The position numbers were made by a program, and so were the translations under genes. From contig CAWIYY010000010.1 in the NCBI GenBank assembly GCA_963840435.1, forward strand, positions 558,001 to 622,000: DNA of 64,000 nt, written 5' to 3'. Below, in pieces: positions 28,951 through 37,993 of the stretch. The stretch comes from Bog-473 sp963840435. Its GTDB lineage: Bacteria; Actinomycetota; Acidimicrobiia; Acidimicrobiales; RAAP-2. The first letter of the stretch is position 1, and each line of letters begins with the position of its first letter. The notes under the pieces are model-generated. The model was not told the origin of the DNA and searched no databases. It saw only the letters and a list, made by a program, of their open reading frames with translations.

Positions 28951-29489
28951 CGGCAGCGAGCGCCGTGGCGGCGGTCCTGCTCGCCACGCAGAATCTGAAT
29001 GCCGTCCTGCACATCCTGCAGTGGAGCGTCATTGCGCTGATCTTCATCTTCTTCCTGCGCGTCGTCCGGGCCGTCTGGGTCGAGATGAGTCCGGCCACCA
29101 TCCGCAAGCCGCGTTGGGAGCGGCGTCAGGAGCGGCGTGAGGCCAAAGCGGGCGGCGAGCCTGTCGAGCGACAGGGACGCAAAGAAGGCCGCCGGCGCCC
29201 GCTCTACCTCACGGTGTTGCAACCTCCCGAGCAAGCCGGTCGCAACTATGACCTCGACGACGAGCTGACGATCGGGCGCTCACCGGGCTGCGGCGTCGCC
29301 ATGACCGATGACATCTACACCTCGACGTTGCACGCCCGCCTGTTCCGACACAACGACCAGCTCTGGGTGGAGGACCTCGGTTCGACCAACGGCACGTACG
29401 TCAACTCAGAGCAGATCTCCCAGGCGATGCGCCTGGGCAAGGGTGACCTGCTCCAGATCGGCTCGACCGTCTTCGAGGTGGCCCGGTGA
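28947..29489 (+). CDS. fhaB: FHA-domain membrane protein FhaB (FipA)
   Basis: Single-pass FHA protein of 180 residues. A membrane helix (LQWSVIALIFIFFLRVVRAV, about residues 23-43) is followed by a basic linker and a C-terminal FHA domain with TIGRSPGCGVAMTDDIYTST, HARL and DLGSTNGTYVNSE. In mycobacteria FhaB/FipA connects kinase signals to FtsZ and septum assembly. Its GTG start is inside the fhaA stop (GTGA overlap), and its own stop overlaps the pstP start in the same way, so the three genes are translationally coupled. Confidence 0.93.
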   Translation: MTAASAVAAVLLATQNLNAVLHILQWSVIALIFIFFLRVVRAVWVEMSPATIRKPRWERRQERREAKAGGEPVERQGRKEGRRRPLYLTVLQPPEQAGRNYDLDDELTIGRSPGCGVAMTDDIYTSTLHARLFRHNDQLWVEDLGSTNGTYVNSEQISQAMRLGKGDLLQIGSTVFEVAR

Positions 29490-31208
29490 CAGTGCTGCGT
29501 TCGGGCTCGGCGACGCACGTCGGGCGCGTCCGCCCTGTGAACCAGGACGTCCCTCTCGAACGTTCGAACCTCTTTGCCGTGGCCGACGGCATGGGCGGTC
29601 ACGTGGGGGGAGAGGTGGCGGCGCGGCGTCGCGGTCGAGACCCTCGAGCAGGCCTTCGAGCGTGCCCCCAGCGCGACCGGTCTGCGCGAGGCCTTCACCG
29701 AGGCGAACACCGCCGTCTGGCGCGAGAGCCTGGCCAACGAGGATCTCCGGGGGATGGGAACCACGCTCACTGCGGTGGCCCTGGTCGGAGGGGGCGACGG
29801 CAAGGACGTGCTCGCCCTGGCCAACGTGGGCGACTCCCGGGCCTATGTGTTCTCCGATGGGCAGATGGTCCAGGTGACCGACGATCACAGCCTGGCCGAG
29901 GAACGGATGCGCCATGGCGAGATGACCGAGGCCGAGGCAGCCGTCCATCCCCAACGCCACATCCTCACCCGGGCCCTCGGCGTGTCCTCAGAGGTCGAGA
30001 CGGACATGTGGGAGCTCCACCTCCGCTCGGGTGACCGGATCCTGCTCTGTTCCGACGGGTTGTCCAACGAGGTGGACCCCAACGAGATGTCCCAGGTCCT
30101 GGGCGCCGTCTCGGACCCTGACGAGGCAGCGCAGCGCCTGGTGGACGTGGCCAACGCCAATGGGGGTGCCGACAACATCACCGTCGTCATCGTCGACGTG
30201 CAGGTCGGTGAGGACATGAACGGATCGGCCGCCCTGGTGACACCGATCGGCGAGCCGACCAACCCACCGACGGCGACGACGCCGGTGGTCGGCGATCCCG
30301 GGTCAGAAACCGCCGACGCCGACGCCGACGCCGACCCGGGCGAGGACGGAGCTGAGGGAGCAGGGGAAGGCGACGGGTCGGCCGACGAAGGCCCGTCGAA
30401 GGCTGCGGCAGCAGGCGCGGCGGCGCTGACGACCACGGCGCTCCTGACGACGCAGCAGGCCGCGTCGCCCACGTCGGACACGTCGCACACCCACGCAGAC
30501 GAGACCCTGGCGCCAGGCGCGCAGCTCGGCTTCGGCGACGGGCACGAACCGGCGACGCTGGCCGAGGACGGCTCGCGCAGCGACGAGTTCTTTCTCGGTA
30601 GCCCGACGGCCGCTATCCCGGTGGCTCGCAGCACCGCCCGCGTCCCGCCCCAAGCCCAACCGTCCTCGCCTGCCGGCCGTCCCCCTGACGAGAAGGAGAG
30701 CCGGGGCCAGCGCCGTCGCCGCTTGGGCATTCCCCGACGGATCACCTTCCGGGTCGTGGGCTTCGTGATCCTGGTGGCGGCAGTGCCGGTGGGGGCCTAC
30801 TTCGCCATCCGCTGGTACGCCTACGACAACTGGTACGTGACCACCCAGGGCACGCAGATCGTGGTCAAGCAGGGGCAGCAGGGCGGCGTGCTCTGGTTCC
30901 ACCCCAAGGTGGTGTACCGCTCGGAGCACTCGACCAGTGACGTGCCCCCCGTCGCCCTGGTCGCCCTGCACGCCGGGGTCCAGAAGCCCTCGCTGGCCAA
31001 GGCCAAGTCCTACATCGACAGCCTGGCGACGACCACCACCACCACCACGACGACGACCACGACGACCACCCAGCCGCTCACCCGCCACCTCGCTCCCGCG
31101 GGCCCTGGTCCGACGACCACGAGCACGACCGCCCTCACGACGACGACCGTGTCGGTGCTTCCCACCACCACGGTGCCCATCGCCGCCGCTCCCACGAGTG
31201 CACCGTGA
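29486..31208 (+). CDS. pstP: PP2C-type Ser/Thr phosphatase PstP (one frameshift)
   Basis: Metal-dependent phosphatase that reverses phosphorylation by PknB-type kinases. Motifs: GRVRPVNQDVPLER, VADGMGGHVGGE with the metal Asp, GMGTTLTAVALVG, ANVGDSRAYVFSDG, LLCSDGLSNEV and NGGADNITVVIVDV. A base inserted near 29623 breaks the frame between GGEVAAR and VAVETLEQAF. After the catalytic domain (to about residue 245) comes an acidic Ala/Thr-rich linker of about 160 residues, a membrane helix (RVVGFVILVAAVPVGAYFAI), and an extracytoplasmic tail with long poly-Thr runs (31029-31068). Corrected length is about 573 residues. It overlaps fhaB by 4 bp and precedes pknB by 89 bp. Confidence 0.92.
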
Positions 31209-31282
31209 TGCATTCGGGGCCGACCCACTCGTCTCACCCGCCAAAAGGCCCGACTGTCCGGGTTCTCGTGGGACACCACGCG

Positions 31283-31288
31283 TAGGCT
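31283..31288 (+). promoter_or_regulatory. TAGGCT -10 element, leaderless start of pknB
   Basis: TAGGCT ends 9 nt before the pknB ATG at 31298, and no ribosome site is present. A separate promoter for pknB, giving a leaderless mRNA, is likely. Confidence 0.5.
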
Positions 31289-31297
31289 CTGGGCCCG

Positions 31298-33316
31298 ATG
31301 CAACCCGTCGATACCCCGCGCGTCTACTCGGGACGCTACGAGCTCACCCATCTGGTGGCGCGCGGCGGGATGGCCCAGGTCTACCGGGCCGTCGACCGCC
31401 AGCTCGATAGGCCGGTCGCCCTCAAAGTCCTCTTCCCCGAGCTCTCCATCGACAAGACCTTCGTCGAGCGGTTCCGCCGGGAGGCCCAGGCCGCCGCCAA
31501 CCTCTCGCACCCCAACATCGTCCCGGTCTTCGACTGGGGCGAGGACGACGGGACGTACTTCATCGTCATGGAATACGTCGACGGCCGGGCGCTTTCCGCC
31601 GTCCTGAAGGACCCCGAGCCGCTGCCGCCTCGCCAGATCGCCAACATCGGGGCCAGCGTGGCCGCCGCCCTGGCCTTCGCCCACCGCCACGGCGTGATCC
31701 ACCGCGACGTGAAGCCCGGCAACGTCCTCATCACCCCCGACGGCGAGGTCAAGGTGACCGACTTCGGGATCGCCCGCGCCGTCAACACGGAAGAGAGCCT
31801 GACCCAGACCGGGGCGGTTATGGGCACAGCCGCCTACTTCTCGCCCGAGCAGGCCGAGGGCAAGGGGGTCGACGCCCGCAGCGACATCTACTCGCTCGGC
31901 GTCGTCCTCTACGAGATGGCGGTGGGCAAGCCGCCGTTCACCGGGGACTCGCCGGTGGCGGTCGCGTCCAAGCACGTGCGCGACCAGCCCGTGCTGCCCC
32001 GGGTGGCCAACCCGGCCGTGCCGACCGCCCTCAACGCCATCATCATGAAAGCGATGGCCAAGAATCCCGACGACCGTTACGGGTCGGCCGAGGAGCTGCG
32101 GGCCGATCTCTTGCGTTTCGCCGACGGACGCCCGGTCGAGGCAGTCGATCCCGGGATGACCTCCATGATGACGGCGCTCGGCAGCACCTCCGTGATGAGC
32201 CCGACAACCGGCCGCACCATGGCCGTCCTCGACGGCACGGCGGTGCAGCCCGGACAGGAAGACCTGGAGCGCAAGAAGCGCAACCGTCGCCTGATCATCC
32301 TCCTGGTGATCCTCCTGGTGGCCCTCGGCATCATCGCCTTCTTCCTGTTTCGCTCCGTCCTGACCTCCAAGGTGAGTGTCCCTACCGTGACCGAGCTGCC
32401 CGTGAGCGTGGCCACCCAGACGCTGAAGAACGACGGGCTGGCCGTCGGCACCACCAGCTTCGAGACGAACAGCAAGCCCAAGGACATCGTGCTGTCGCAG
32501 AATCCGACCCCGGGCACATCGGTGAACAAGGACTCCACCGTCGATCTGGTGGTGAGCAACGGACCCAACATCCCGATCGTCACCGTGCCTTCGGTGACCA
32601 ATCAGCAGCTGACCGCGGCCATCAATGCGATCAAAGCCGTGCACATGAATTACACGGTCAACAACATCAGCAGTAATAAACCGGTCGGCACGGTGCTCTC
32701 GCAAACTCCTGCCGGGGGCGCCAGGGTCAAGCAGAACGTGCCGGTGGCGCTGACTGTCTCGGGGACGCAGAACCAGGTCCCGGTACCGAGTGTGATCGGC
32801 CAGACCCCAGTGACGGCGGCCGCCACGCTCAGCCGGGCCGGCCTCAACCTCGGAGCGCAGACCTCTGGCTGCTCTGGTCAGGTGGCCAACGGGCAGATCG
32901 CCTCGCAGAGCCCCGCTCCGGGAATCAACGCGGACCCCAACGCGGCGGTCAACGTCGTCATCTCCCAGTGCGTCTCCGTCCCGGGGGTGGTCGGACAAGC
33001 GGCTGCCGCAGCACAGAACGCCATCACCGGGATCGGCCTGGTGCCCAACACGACCTTCGACACTGGGTGTGCCAACGGCGCACAGCCCGGCAGTGTCGAC
33101 AGCCAGAGCCCGGCCTCGGGGACCCAGGTCGGCAGCGGGAGCACGGTCAGTATTTCGGTCTGCCAGGCCAGCACCACCACCACGACGTCGAGTACGAGCA
33201 CGACGAGCAGTTCGACGACATCGACCACCCCCTCACCCCCAGGGCAGTTACGGGGAGGTGGCCCTGGTCCCGGCTCCGGCGGCAACGGCAACCCCAACCA
33301 CGTCAAGGTGAACTGA
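31298..33316 (+). CDS. pknB: PASTA-domain Ser/Thr protein kinase PknB
   Basis: Membrane eukaryotic-like kinase controlling cell-wall growth and division. Kinase domain residues about 12-280: glycine loop RGGMAQVY, ATP-binding Lys43 in VALKVLF, catalytic loop HRDVKPGN with Asp137, DFG in KVTDFGIAR, activation segment TGAVMGTAAYFSPEQ. A membrane helix lies at about residues 332-352. Outside are four PASTA repeats (for example VPTVTELPVSVATQTLKNDG, then VPSVTNQQL, VPSVIGQTPV, VPGVVGQAA), which bind muropeptides, then a Ser/Thr-rich and Gly-rich tail of about 50 residues. No frameshift. The usual rodA, pbpA and pknA genes are absent between pstP and this gene. Confidence 0.96.
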   Translation: MQPVDTPRVYSGRYELTHLVARGGMAQVYRAVDRQLDRPVALKVLFPELSIDKTFVERFRREAQAAANLSHPNIVPVFDWGEDDGTYFIVMEYVDGRALSAVLKDPEPLPPRQIANIGASVAAALAFAHRHGVIHRDVKPGNVLITPDGEVKVTDFGIARAVNTEESLTQTGAVMGTAAYFSPEQAEGKGVDARSDIYSLGVVLYEMAVGKPPFTGDSPVAVASKHVRDQPVLPRVANPAVPTALNAIIMKAMAKNPDDRYGSAEELRADLLRFADGRPVEAVDPGMTSMMTALGSTSVMSPTTGRTMAVLDGTAVQPGQEDLERKKRNRRLIILLVILLVALGIIAFFLFRSVLTSKVSVPTVTELPVSVATQTLKNDGLAVGTTSFETNSKPKDIVLSQNPTPGTSVNKDSTVDLVVSNGPNIPIVTVPSVTNQQLTAAINAIKAVHMNYTVNNISSNKPVGTVLSQTPAGGARVKQNVPVALTVSGTQNQVPVPSVIGQTPVTAAATLSRAGLNLGAQTSGCSGQVANGQIASQSPAPGINADPNAAVNVVISQCVSVPGVVGQAAAAAQNAITGIGLVPNTTFDTGCANGAQPGSVDSQSPASGTQVGSGSTVSISVCQASTTTTTSSTSTTSSSTTSTTPSPPGQLRGGGPGPGSGGNGNPNHVKVN

Positions 33317-33372
33317 GCTCACCGCTCACCGCTCACCGCTCACCGCTCACCACATACCGCTCACCACATACC
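33317..33372. repeat. Short tandem repeats between pknB and trpG
   Basis: Five copies of GCTCACC (33317-33351) directly follow the pknB stop, then ACATACCGCTCACC and a partial second copy to 33372. Both flanking genes converge here. It may be a hypervariable spot. Confidence 0.85.
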
Positions 33373-33405
33373 GCGACCCCCCAGTCGCCCAGCCGTCCCG
33401 TCCGG

Positions 33406-33999
33406 TCAGGCCTGCGCCGGCGCCCCGAGCTGCGAGAGAAAGTTGCCGAGCAGCGCCGGGCCCGATGCCGTCAGTACCGACTCGGGGTGGAACTGGACAC
33501 CTTCGACGGCGAGCTCCCGGTGGCGCAGGCCCATGACGACGCCGTCGGTCGACGTCGCCGTGACCTCGAGGCAGTCGGGGACCGACTCGGGCGCCACGAC
33601 GAGCGAGTGGTAGCGGGTGGCCACGAAGGGGTTGGGCAGTCCGGCAAAGATCCCGCTCCCGTCGTGGTGGATCTCCGAGGTCTTGCCGTGCATCAGGTGG
33701 GGTGCCGGCACGATCCGGCCACCGAAGGACTGGCCGACGCACTGGTGTCCCAGGCAGACGCCGAGCAGGGGGATCTCCCCGGCCAGCGCGGCGATGGCCT
33801 CGAGGCTCACCCCGCCGTCCTCGGGGCGTCCCGGCCCCGGCGAGATGAGCACAGCGTCGGGCTTCTCAGCCCGGATGCCGGCCACGTCGATGGCGTCGTT
33901 GCGGTACACCACCGGTTCGGCCCCCAGCTCGCCCAGCTCCTGGACCAGGTTGTAGACGAACGAGTCGTAGTTGTCGACGAGGAGCACCCGCGGTCCCAT
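33406..33999 (-). CDS. trpG: Anthranilate / aminodeoxychorismate synthase glutaminase subunit
   Basis: Class I glutamine amidotransferase that supplies ammonia to chorismate-using synthases for tryptophan or folate. 197 residues, complete: LLVDNYDSFVYNLVQELGEL, the oxyanion motif ISPGPGRPED, the catalytic Cys in LLGVCLGHQCVGQSFGG, and the His/Glu pair in EGVQFHPESVLT. A leaderless -10 sits before the ATG. In mycobacteria trpG also faces pknB and is divergent from crgA, exactly as here. Whether it serves TrpE, PabB or both cannot be told because no partner is in the window. Confidence 0.93.
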   Translation of the reverse strand: MGPRVLLVDNYDSFVYNLVQELGELGAEPVVYRNDAIDVAGIRAEKPDAVLISPGPGRPEDGGVSLEAIAALAGEIPLLGVCLGHQCVGQSFGGRIVPAPHLMHGKTSEIHHDGSGIFAGLPNPFVATRYHSLVVAPESVPDCLEVTATSTDGVVMGLRHRELAVEGVQFHPESVLTASGPALLGNFLSQLGAPAQA

Positions 34000-34008
34000 G
34001 GGTCCGCG

Positions 34009-34014
34009 ATGGTA
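34009..34014 (-). promoter_or_regulatory. TACCAT -10 element, leaderless start of trpG
   Basis: On the minus strand TACCAT lies 9 nt before the trpG ATG at 33999, with no ribosome site. It belongs to the 76-bp divergent region shared with crgA. Confidence 0.4.
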
Positions 34015-34061
34015 CCGCCGCCCGGCCGGGCGTCCGCTCGGAGCGCCCCCCTGGCGCTGGC

Positions 34062-34067
34062 TAACCT
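34062..34067 (+). promoter_or_regulatory. TAACCT -10 element, leaderless start of crgA
   Basis: TAACCT lies 8 nt before the GTG at 34076 with no ribosome site between. Confidence 0.45.
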
Positions 34068-34075
34068 CTGACCCC

Positions 34076-34394
34076 GTGGCAACGAGCACAAAAGGACCGG
34101 GCAGCGGGCCCGCGCAAGGGAAAGTCAGCCTCAGGCCGGACCACCTCCAAAGTGGGCCGGTACAAGTCGCCCGAGGAAAGCGGGCGCTACACCGCGCCCA
34201 TCCCCAAGAGCGTGCGGCACAGCCCACGGTGGTTGGGTGCGCTGATCCTCATCCTGCTGATCGGAGGAGTGGCCGTGATCACGGTCAACTACCTGGCCCG
34301 CCTGCCCGGCTTGGCCCACGGCTCGCCCTGGGGCCTGGTCGTTGGCCTCGTGATGATCTTCGCCGGCTTCCTGCTGGCGACCAGATACCGCTGA
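34076..34394 (+). CDS. crgA: Cell division protein CrgA (one frameshift)
   Basis: Small membrane protein of the actinobacterial divisome that interacts with FtsZ/FtsQ and penicillin-binding proteins. The C-terminal 80 residues are clear: KVGRYKSPEESGRYTAPIPK, SVRHSPRWLG, two membrane helices (LILILLIGGVAVITVNYL and GLVVGLVMIFAGFLLATRY). A GTG at 34152 would start there, but the frame upstream reads GKSASGRTTSK, typical of the family N-terminus, and joins VATSTK from GTG 34076 if one base is corrected in the AAAA run at about 34090. I therefore place the start at 34076. Divergent from trpG and near pknB, as in mycobacteria. Confidence 0.85.
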
Positions 34395-34467
34395 CCGACT
34401 GCCGGGCTCCCCTGACGGGGACGGCCCGGACGTCCTGCCGGACCCCGTTCCGGGGGCCGGATCCCGA

Positions 34468-35659
34468 TCAGCCCAGCCGCTCGATGACGGTGGCGTTGGC
34501 CAGCCCGCCCCCCTCGCACATGGTGAGGAGGCCCCAGCGGCCGTTGGTGCGCTCGAGTTCGTTGAGCAGCGTGCCCATGAGCTTGCCGCCCGACGCGCCC
34601 AGCGGGTGGCCGGTGCGATGGCGCCGCCGTTGGGCGTTCGCGATCTCCATGTTGGGGTGGTGCTCCTTCTCCGCGCCAGCACGACCGAGGCGAACGCCTC
34701 GTTGATCTCCACCGCGTCGATGTCGTCGAGCGTGAGCTTGGCTCGCTCCAACACCACGGTGGTGGCCGGGATGGGGCCGGTCAGCATGGTGACCGGGTCG
34801 ACGCCGGCCAGGGCGAAGGCGTGGAAGCGGGCCCTCGGCCGCAGGCCGCGAACGCGTTGGCCTTCTCCTCGCTCATGATCAGCACGGCCGAGGAGCCGTC
34901 CGTGATCTGCGACGAGTTGCCCGCCGTGACCTTGCCGTCCTCCTTGAAAGCCGGCTTCAGGTTGGCCAGGGCCTCTACCGACGAATCGGGACGGATCCCC
35001 TCGTCGGCCTTCAGGAGCTCGTCGGTGTCGCTCCCCTCCTCGTCCTTGACCGCCACCGCGATGATCTCGTTGTCGAAGCGACCCTCTTCCGTGGCCCGGG
35101 CCGCCCGCTGGTGACTCCGTACGCGAGAAGGCATCGAGCTCCTCGCGTGAGATGTCCCACTGGTCGGCGATCATCTCGGCCCCGATGCCCTGGCCCTGCA
35201 GACGGTTGTGGCCCTCCTCGTCGCCGGTAGCGGCGCCATCATCGCGCGGGCCGAAGGGGAACACCGAAGTCCTGACGACCGGGAGCCCATTGGCGTGTGG
35301 GTCATGCTTTCGACGCCGGCCGCCACGACGATGTCGTAGGCCCCGGCCATCACGCCCTGGGCGGCGAAGTGCAGGGCCTGCTGTGAGGACCCGCACTGAC
35401 GGTCGATCGTCGTGGCCGGCACGGACTCGGGCCAGCCTGCGGCGAGTACCGCGTTGCGGCCGATGTTGAGCGACTGCTCGGAAACCTGCATGACGCAGCC
35501 CATGATCACGTCGTCCACCAGCGCCGGGTCGAGCTTGTTGCGCTCCGCCAGTGCCTTGAGCGTTTCGGAGGCCAGGTCGACGGCGTGCCAACCTCGCAGC
35601 TTCCCATTGCGCTTCCCGCCGGCTGTGCGCACGGCATCGACGATCACTGCGGTGGTCAT
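34468..35659 (-). CDS. Acetyl-CoA acetyltransferase / thiolase (several frameshifts)
   Basis: Thiolase that cleaves 3-ketoacyl-CoA or condenses acetyl-CoA. N-terminus AVIVDAVRTAGGKRNGKL with the start fixed by AAGGAG before the ATG; nucleophile Cys in TIDRQCGSSQQALHF; then AAGVESMTHTPMG, QWDISREELDAFS, DNEIIAVAVKDEEG, ITDGSSAVLIMSEEKA, NEAFASVVLA, GHPLGASGGKLMG and the second catalytic Cys in MCEGGGLANATVIE. These segments occur in order but in changing frames, with at least five breaks (near 35265, 35115, 34840, 34690 and 34620). Total span fits the usual 390-400 residues, so the gene is probably intact in the organism. It is divergent from a PaaI-type thioesterase. Confidence 0.85.
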
Positions 35660-35785
35660 GGGTGTCTCCTTCCAATCCGGCGGGCCGCTCCCCTGCCGGT
35701 TCAGAACAGGCAGCCAGTCTACCTGGGCCCTCGAAGCGGGCCACCTGGGGCGGGGCGTGCTCCCGGACAGCGGGTCCAGCCCCAT

Positions 35786-35791
35786 TAGGGT
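35786..35791 (+). promoter_or_regulatory. TAGGGT -10 element, leaderless start of the thioesterase gene
   Basis: TAGGGT lies 9 nt before the ATG at 35801; no ribosome site. Confidence 0.4.
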
Positions 35792-35800
35792 CTGCCGGCG

Positions 35801-36289
35801 ATGGCTGACACGGACCGGGTCACCCCGAAGATCGCCCAAAAGGACGCCCAGAAGGACATGGACCGTTGGCTGGGTGACGGCGGCATGCCGATCATCGGGC
35901 TGGTCGGCGGCGCCTTCACCACCTACGGCGTGGACGGGGCGGAGCTGGGCTGGGCCGGCGGCACCTTCACCCCGACCGACCTGGCCTGCAACCCACACGG
36001 CATCACCCAGGCCGGCATCCATTCGCTGCTCCTCGACGCGGCGATGAACTTCGCCATCAACGCCACGCTGCCCCGCAAGGCCCGGACCGGGGCACGCTCG
36101 AGATGAAGACCGAATGCCGATGCGGCCGGCACGCCTGGGCGAGACCTTCACGTTGAGGGGCGAGGTCGTGCGTAGGCCAAACAGGTGGCCTACGGAGAGG
36201 CGTCGCTCCGCGACGTCGACGGAGCGCTCGTCAGCCGTGCCACGGGGACCTTTCTCCTGCATCGACCAGAGCCCGAACCCACCACCTGA
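35801..36289 (+). CDS. PaaI-type hotdog thioesterase (about three frameshifts)
   Basis: Hotdog-fold acyl- or aryl-CoA thioesterase. The first 90 residues are in frame: GGMPIIGLVGGAFTTYGVDG, TFTPTDLACNPHGITQAGIH with the HGG-like substrate loop replaced by HGITQAG, and LLLDAAMNFAINATLP. Frame breaks near 36095, 36115 and 36175 are inferred because the family continues TLEMKTE, RLGETFTLRGEVVR and KQVAYGEASLRDVDGALVSR in shifted frames, stopping at 36287-36289. Corrected length is about 162 residues. Divergent from thiolase; both suggest acyl-CoA turnover. Confidence 0.72.
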
Positions 36290-36320
36290 CCTCTACCGCG
36301 TCCCGCCCCCGGGACCCGGG

Positions 36321-37031
36321 GTGTGTCTGATCTGTTGCGGCCCGGCGGAAGCCTCCGCCGTCTGCTTCGCCTGTCGCCTGGTCGGACGCCGCCTCGCCCT
36401 GCCCCTGGTCTCCGTTTCCCCGGCCCGCCTCTGTCCTCTCCCGGGCCCGCTCTACACGGTTCTCATGGGCTACAAGGAATCCCCGGTGCCCGAGGCGAGG
36501 GCACGCTTCAGCCCCATGGTGTGCCAGCTCTTCGATGTGTTCTTTGCGACCCATAGCGCCTGTGTGGATGGCGACGACCCGGTGGACCAGGTCCTGGCCG
36601 TCCCCTCGTCGGCCCGGCCGTCCGGGCCACCGCTCGCCGGTGTCCGGGTTGGCCGATGTCGTGCAGTCCAGGCTCGGTACGCGTTTTCGGGGCGACCTGC
36701 TCTGCCGCGGCCCGGGGACGCTCGGGCACATGCGGCCCCCAGCGCGACGGGTTTGTCGTCCCGGCGGCCCGGCGCTCCCGCGGTGCAGGGGCGGCACCTG
36801 CTGCTGCTCGACGACACCTACGTCAGTGGTGCCCGGGCCCAGAGCGCAGCTGCCGCCCTACGTCTGGCCGGCGCAGGGTCCGTGCAGATCGTGGTCGCGG
36901 GCCGCGTACTCAGACCCGACCGGGTGCCGGCGCACGCCGACTTCCTCCGCCGTCAGGTCACTGCGCTTTCTGCGCGCTCCGAGGGAGCGGTCTGTCGTTG
37001 CTGCGCTGAGACGAACGCGCCCAGCGGGTAG
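36321..37031 (+). CDS. ComF-like phosphoribosyltransferase (about two frameshifts)
   Basis: Type I phosphoribosyltransferase-fold protein of the ComF/GntX group, linked in other bacteria to DNA uptake or use. N-terminal Cys pairs CLICC and CFAC look like a small zinc site. The central part changes frame twice (near 36640 and 36745): GLADVVQSRLGTRFRGDLL is the expected continuation. The PRPP-binding motif LLLLDDTYVSGARAQSAA is clear near 36800-36850, and a Cys-rich end VCRCCAE precedes the stop. The start is uncertain: GTG 36321 is the first codon before the Cys motif, but no ribosome site is present. Its end overlaps the opposing SDR gene by about 79 bp. Confidence 0.65.
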   Translation: MCLICCGPAEASAVCFACRLVGRRLALPLVSVSPARLCPLPGPLYTVLMGYKESPVPEARARFSPMVCQLFDVFFATHSACVDGDDPVDQVLAVPSSARPSGPPLAGVRVGRCRAVQARYAFSGRPALPRPGDARAHAAPSATGLSSRRPGAPAVQGRHLLLLDDTYVSGARAQSAAAALRLAGAGSVQIVVAGRVLRPDRVPAHADFLRRQVTALSARSEGAVCRCCAETNAPSG

Positions 37032-37981
37032 GACACGCCGGTCAGCTCCTCCGAGCACTTCCAGCGAATTCGGCGGCGGCAGCACCGTCGCGTCCCCGGC
37101 CACGACGGCCGGGTCAGCCGAGGCGCTCCGACCAAGCCGAAGAGCCGCGAGGGTCCCACGTAGTCCCCGGAGTGGACGGCGGGCGATGTGGAGGCACAGA
37201 GCACGGGCAGGGCCCCGTTCGCCGTCGTTTGGCCCAGGGTGGAGCCGACGGTACGCCCGAGAGTGCGGCGCACCCGGCTTTCGCTCAGTGCGGTGCCGTT
37301 GCCGGCCAGGTTGCTCTGGGCCCAGCCGGGGTGCACGGCCAGGGCCATGGTGGCCAGCCCCTCGCCGGCCAAGCGACGGCTCAGCTCGCGAGTGAACAGC
37401 AGGTTGGCCAGCTTCGAGGTGCCGTAGGTCACCCACGGGTTGTGCGGCGTCGAATGGGCGACGTCGTCGAGGTCGAGGCGACCCAGGCGGTGCATGTGGG
37501 AGCTGACCGTCACCACGCGCGACCGTTCGGTCGTCACGATGCGATTGAGCAGGAGGCCGGTGAGCGCGAAGTGACCGAGGTGGTTCGTGGCCATCTGCAG
37601 CTCGAACCCGTCGGCGGTCTGGCGGTACGGGGTGCCCATGAACGCCGCGTTGTTGACCAGGAGGTCGAGGCGGGCGTGCCGGGACAAGAAAGCCTCGGCG
37701 CCCCGCCGGACCGAGTCGAGGTCGGCCAGGTCGAGGGCGAGCAGCTCCAGTGACGACCGAGTGAGCTCGCTTTCGAGCCTGTCCCGGGCCTTCCGCGCCT
37801 TCTCCTCGTTCCGGCAGCCCATGACGACATGCGCACCGTGGTCGGAGAGGGCACGCACCGTTTCGTAGCCGATCCCACTGTTGGCCCCCGTCACCAGGGC
37901 GGTGAACCCGGTCAGGTCCCCGATGTCGGCTGCTGTCCAGGTGGCACCCTGGGTGACCTCGGTGCCGGGAAGCCGTTTCAT
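36953..37981 (-). CDS. Short-chain dehydrogenase/reductase (compensating frameshifts near the end)
   Basis: NAD(P)-dependent SDR of the retinol-dehydrogenase/protochlorophyllide-reductase-like branch. Cofactor motif TALVTGANSGIGYETV, LDLLVNNAAFMG, catalytic Ser in VVTVSSHMHRLG and Tyr/Lys in YGTSKLANLLF, then ALAVHPGWAQSNL. Near 37060-37130 the frame slips and returns: the alternative frame reads PAVVAGDATVLPPPNSL, while the final SEELTGVSYPL is in the main frame. The region after it to 36953 may be read-through of a lost stop. Start 37981 lies 13 bp after the pirin stop, so pirin and SDR are probably one transcript. Confidence 0.82.
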   Translation of the reverse strand: MKRLPGTEVTQGATWTAADIGDLTGFTALVTGANSGIGYETVRALSDHGAHVVMGCRNEEKARKARDRLESELTRSSLELLALDLADLDSVRRGAEAFLSRHARLDLLVNNAAFMGTPYRQTADGFELQMATNHLGHFALTGLLLNRIVTTERSRVVTVSSHMHRLGRLDLDDVAHSTPHNPWVTYGTSKLANLLFTRELSRRLAGEGLATMALAVHPGWAQSNLAGNGTALSESRVRRTLGRTVGSTLGQTTANGALPVLCASTSPAVHSGDYVGPSRLFGLVGAPRLTRPSWPGTRRCCRRRIRWKCSEELTGVSYPLGAFVSAQQRQTAPSERAESAVT

Positions 37982-37993
37982 GGGTCTCGTAGG

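Noticed and set aside
31010..32998. 662-codon minus-strand frame opposite pknB
   Set aside because: Antisense shadow; the plus strand has full kinase and PASTA motifs.
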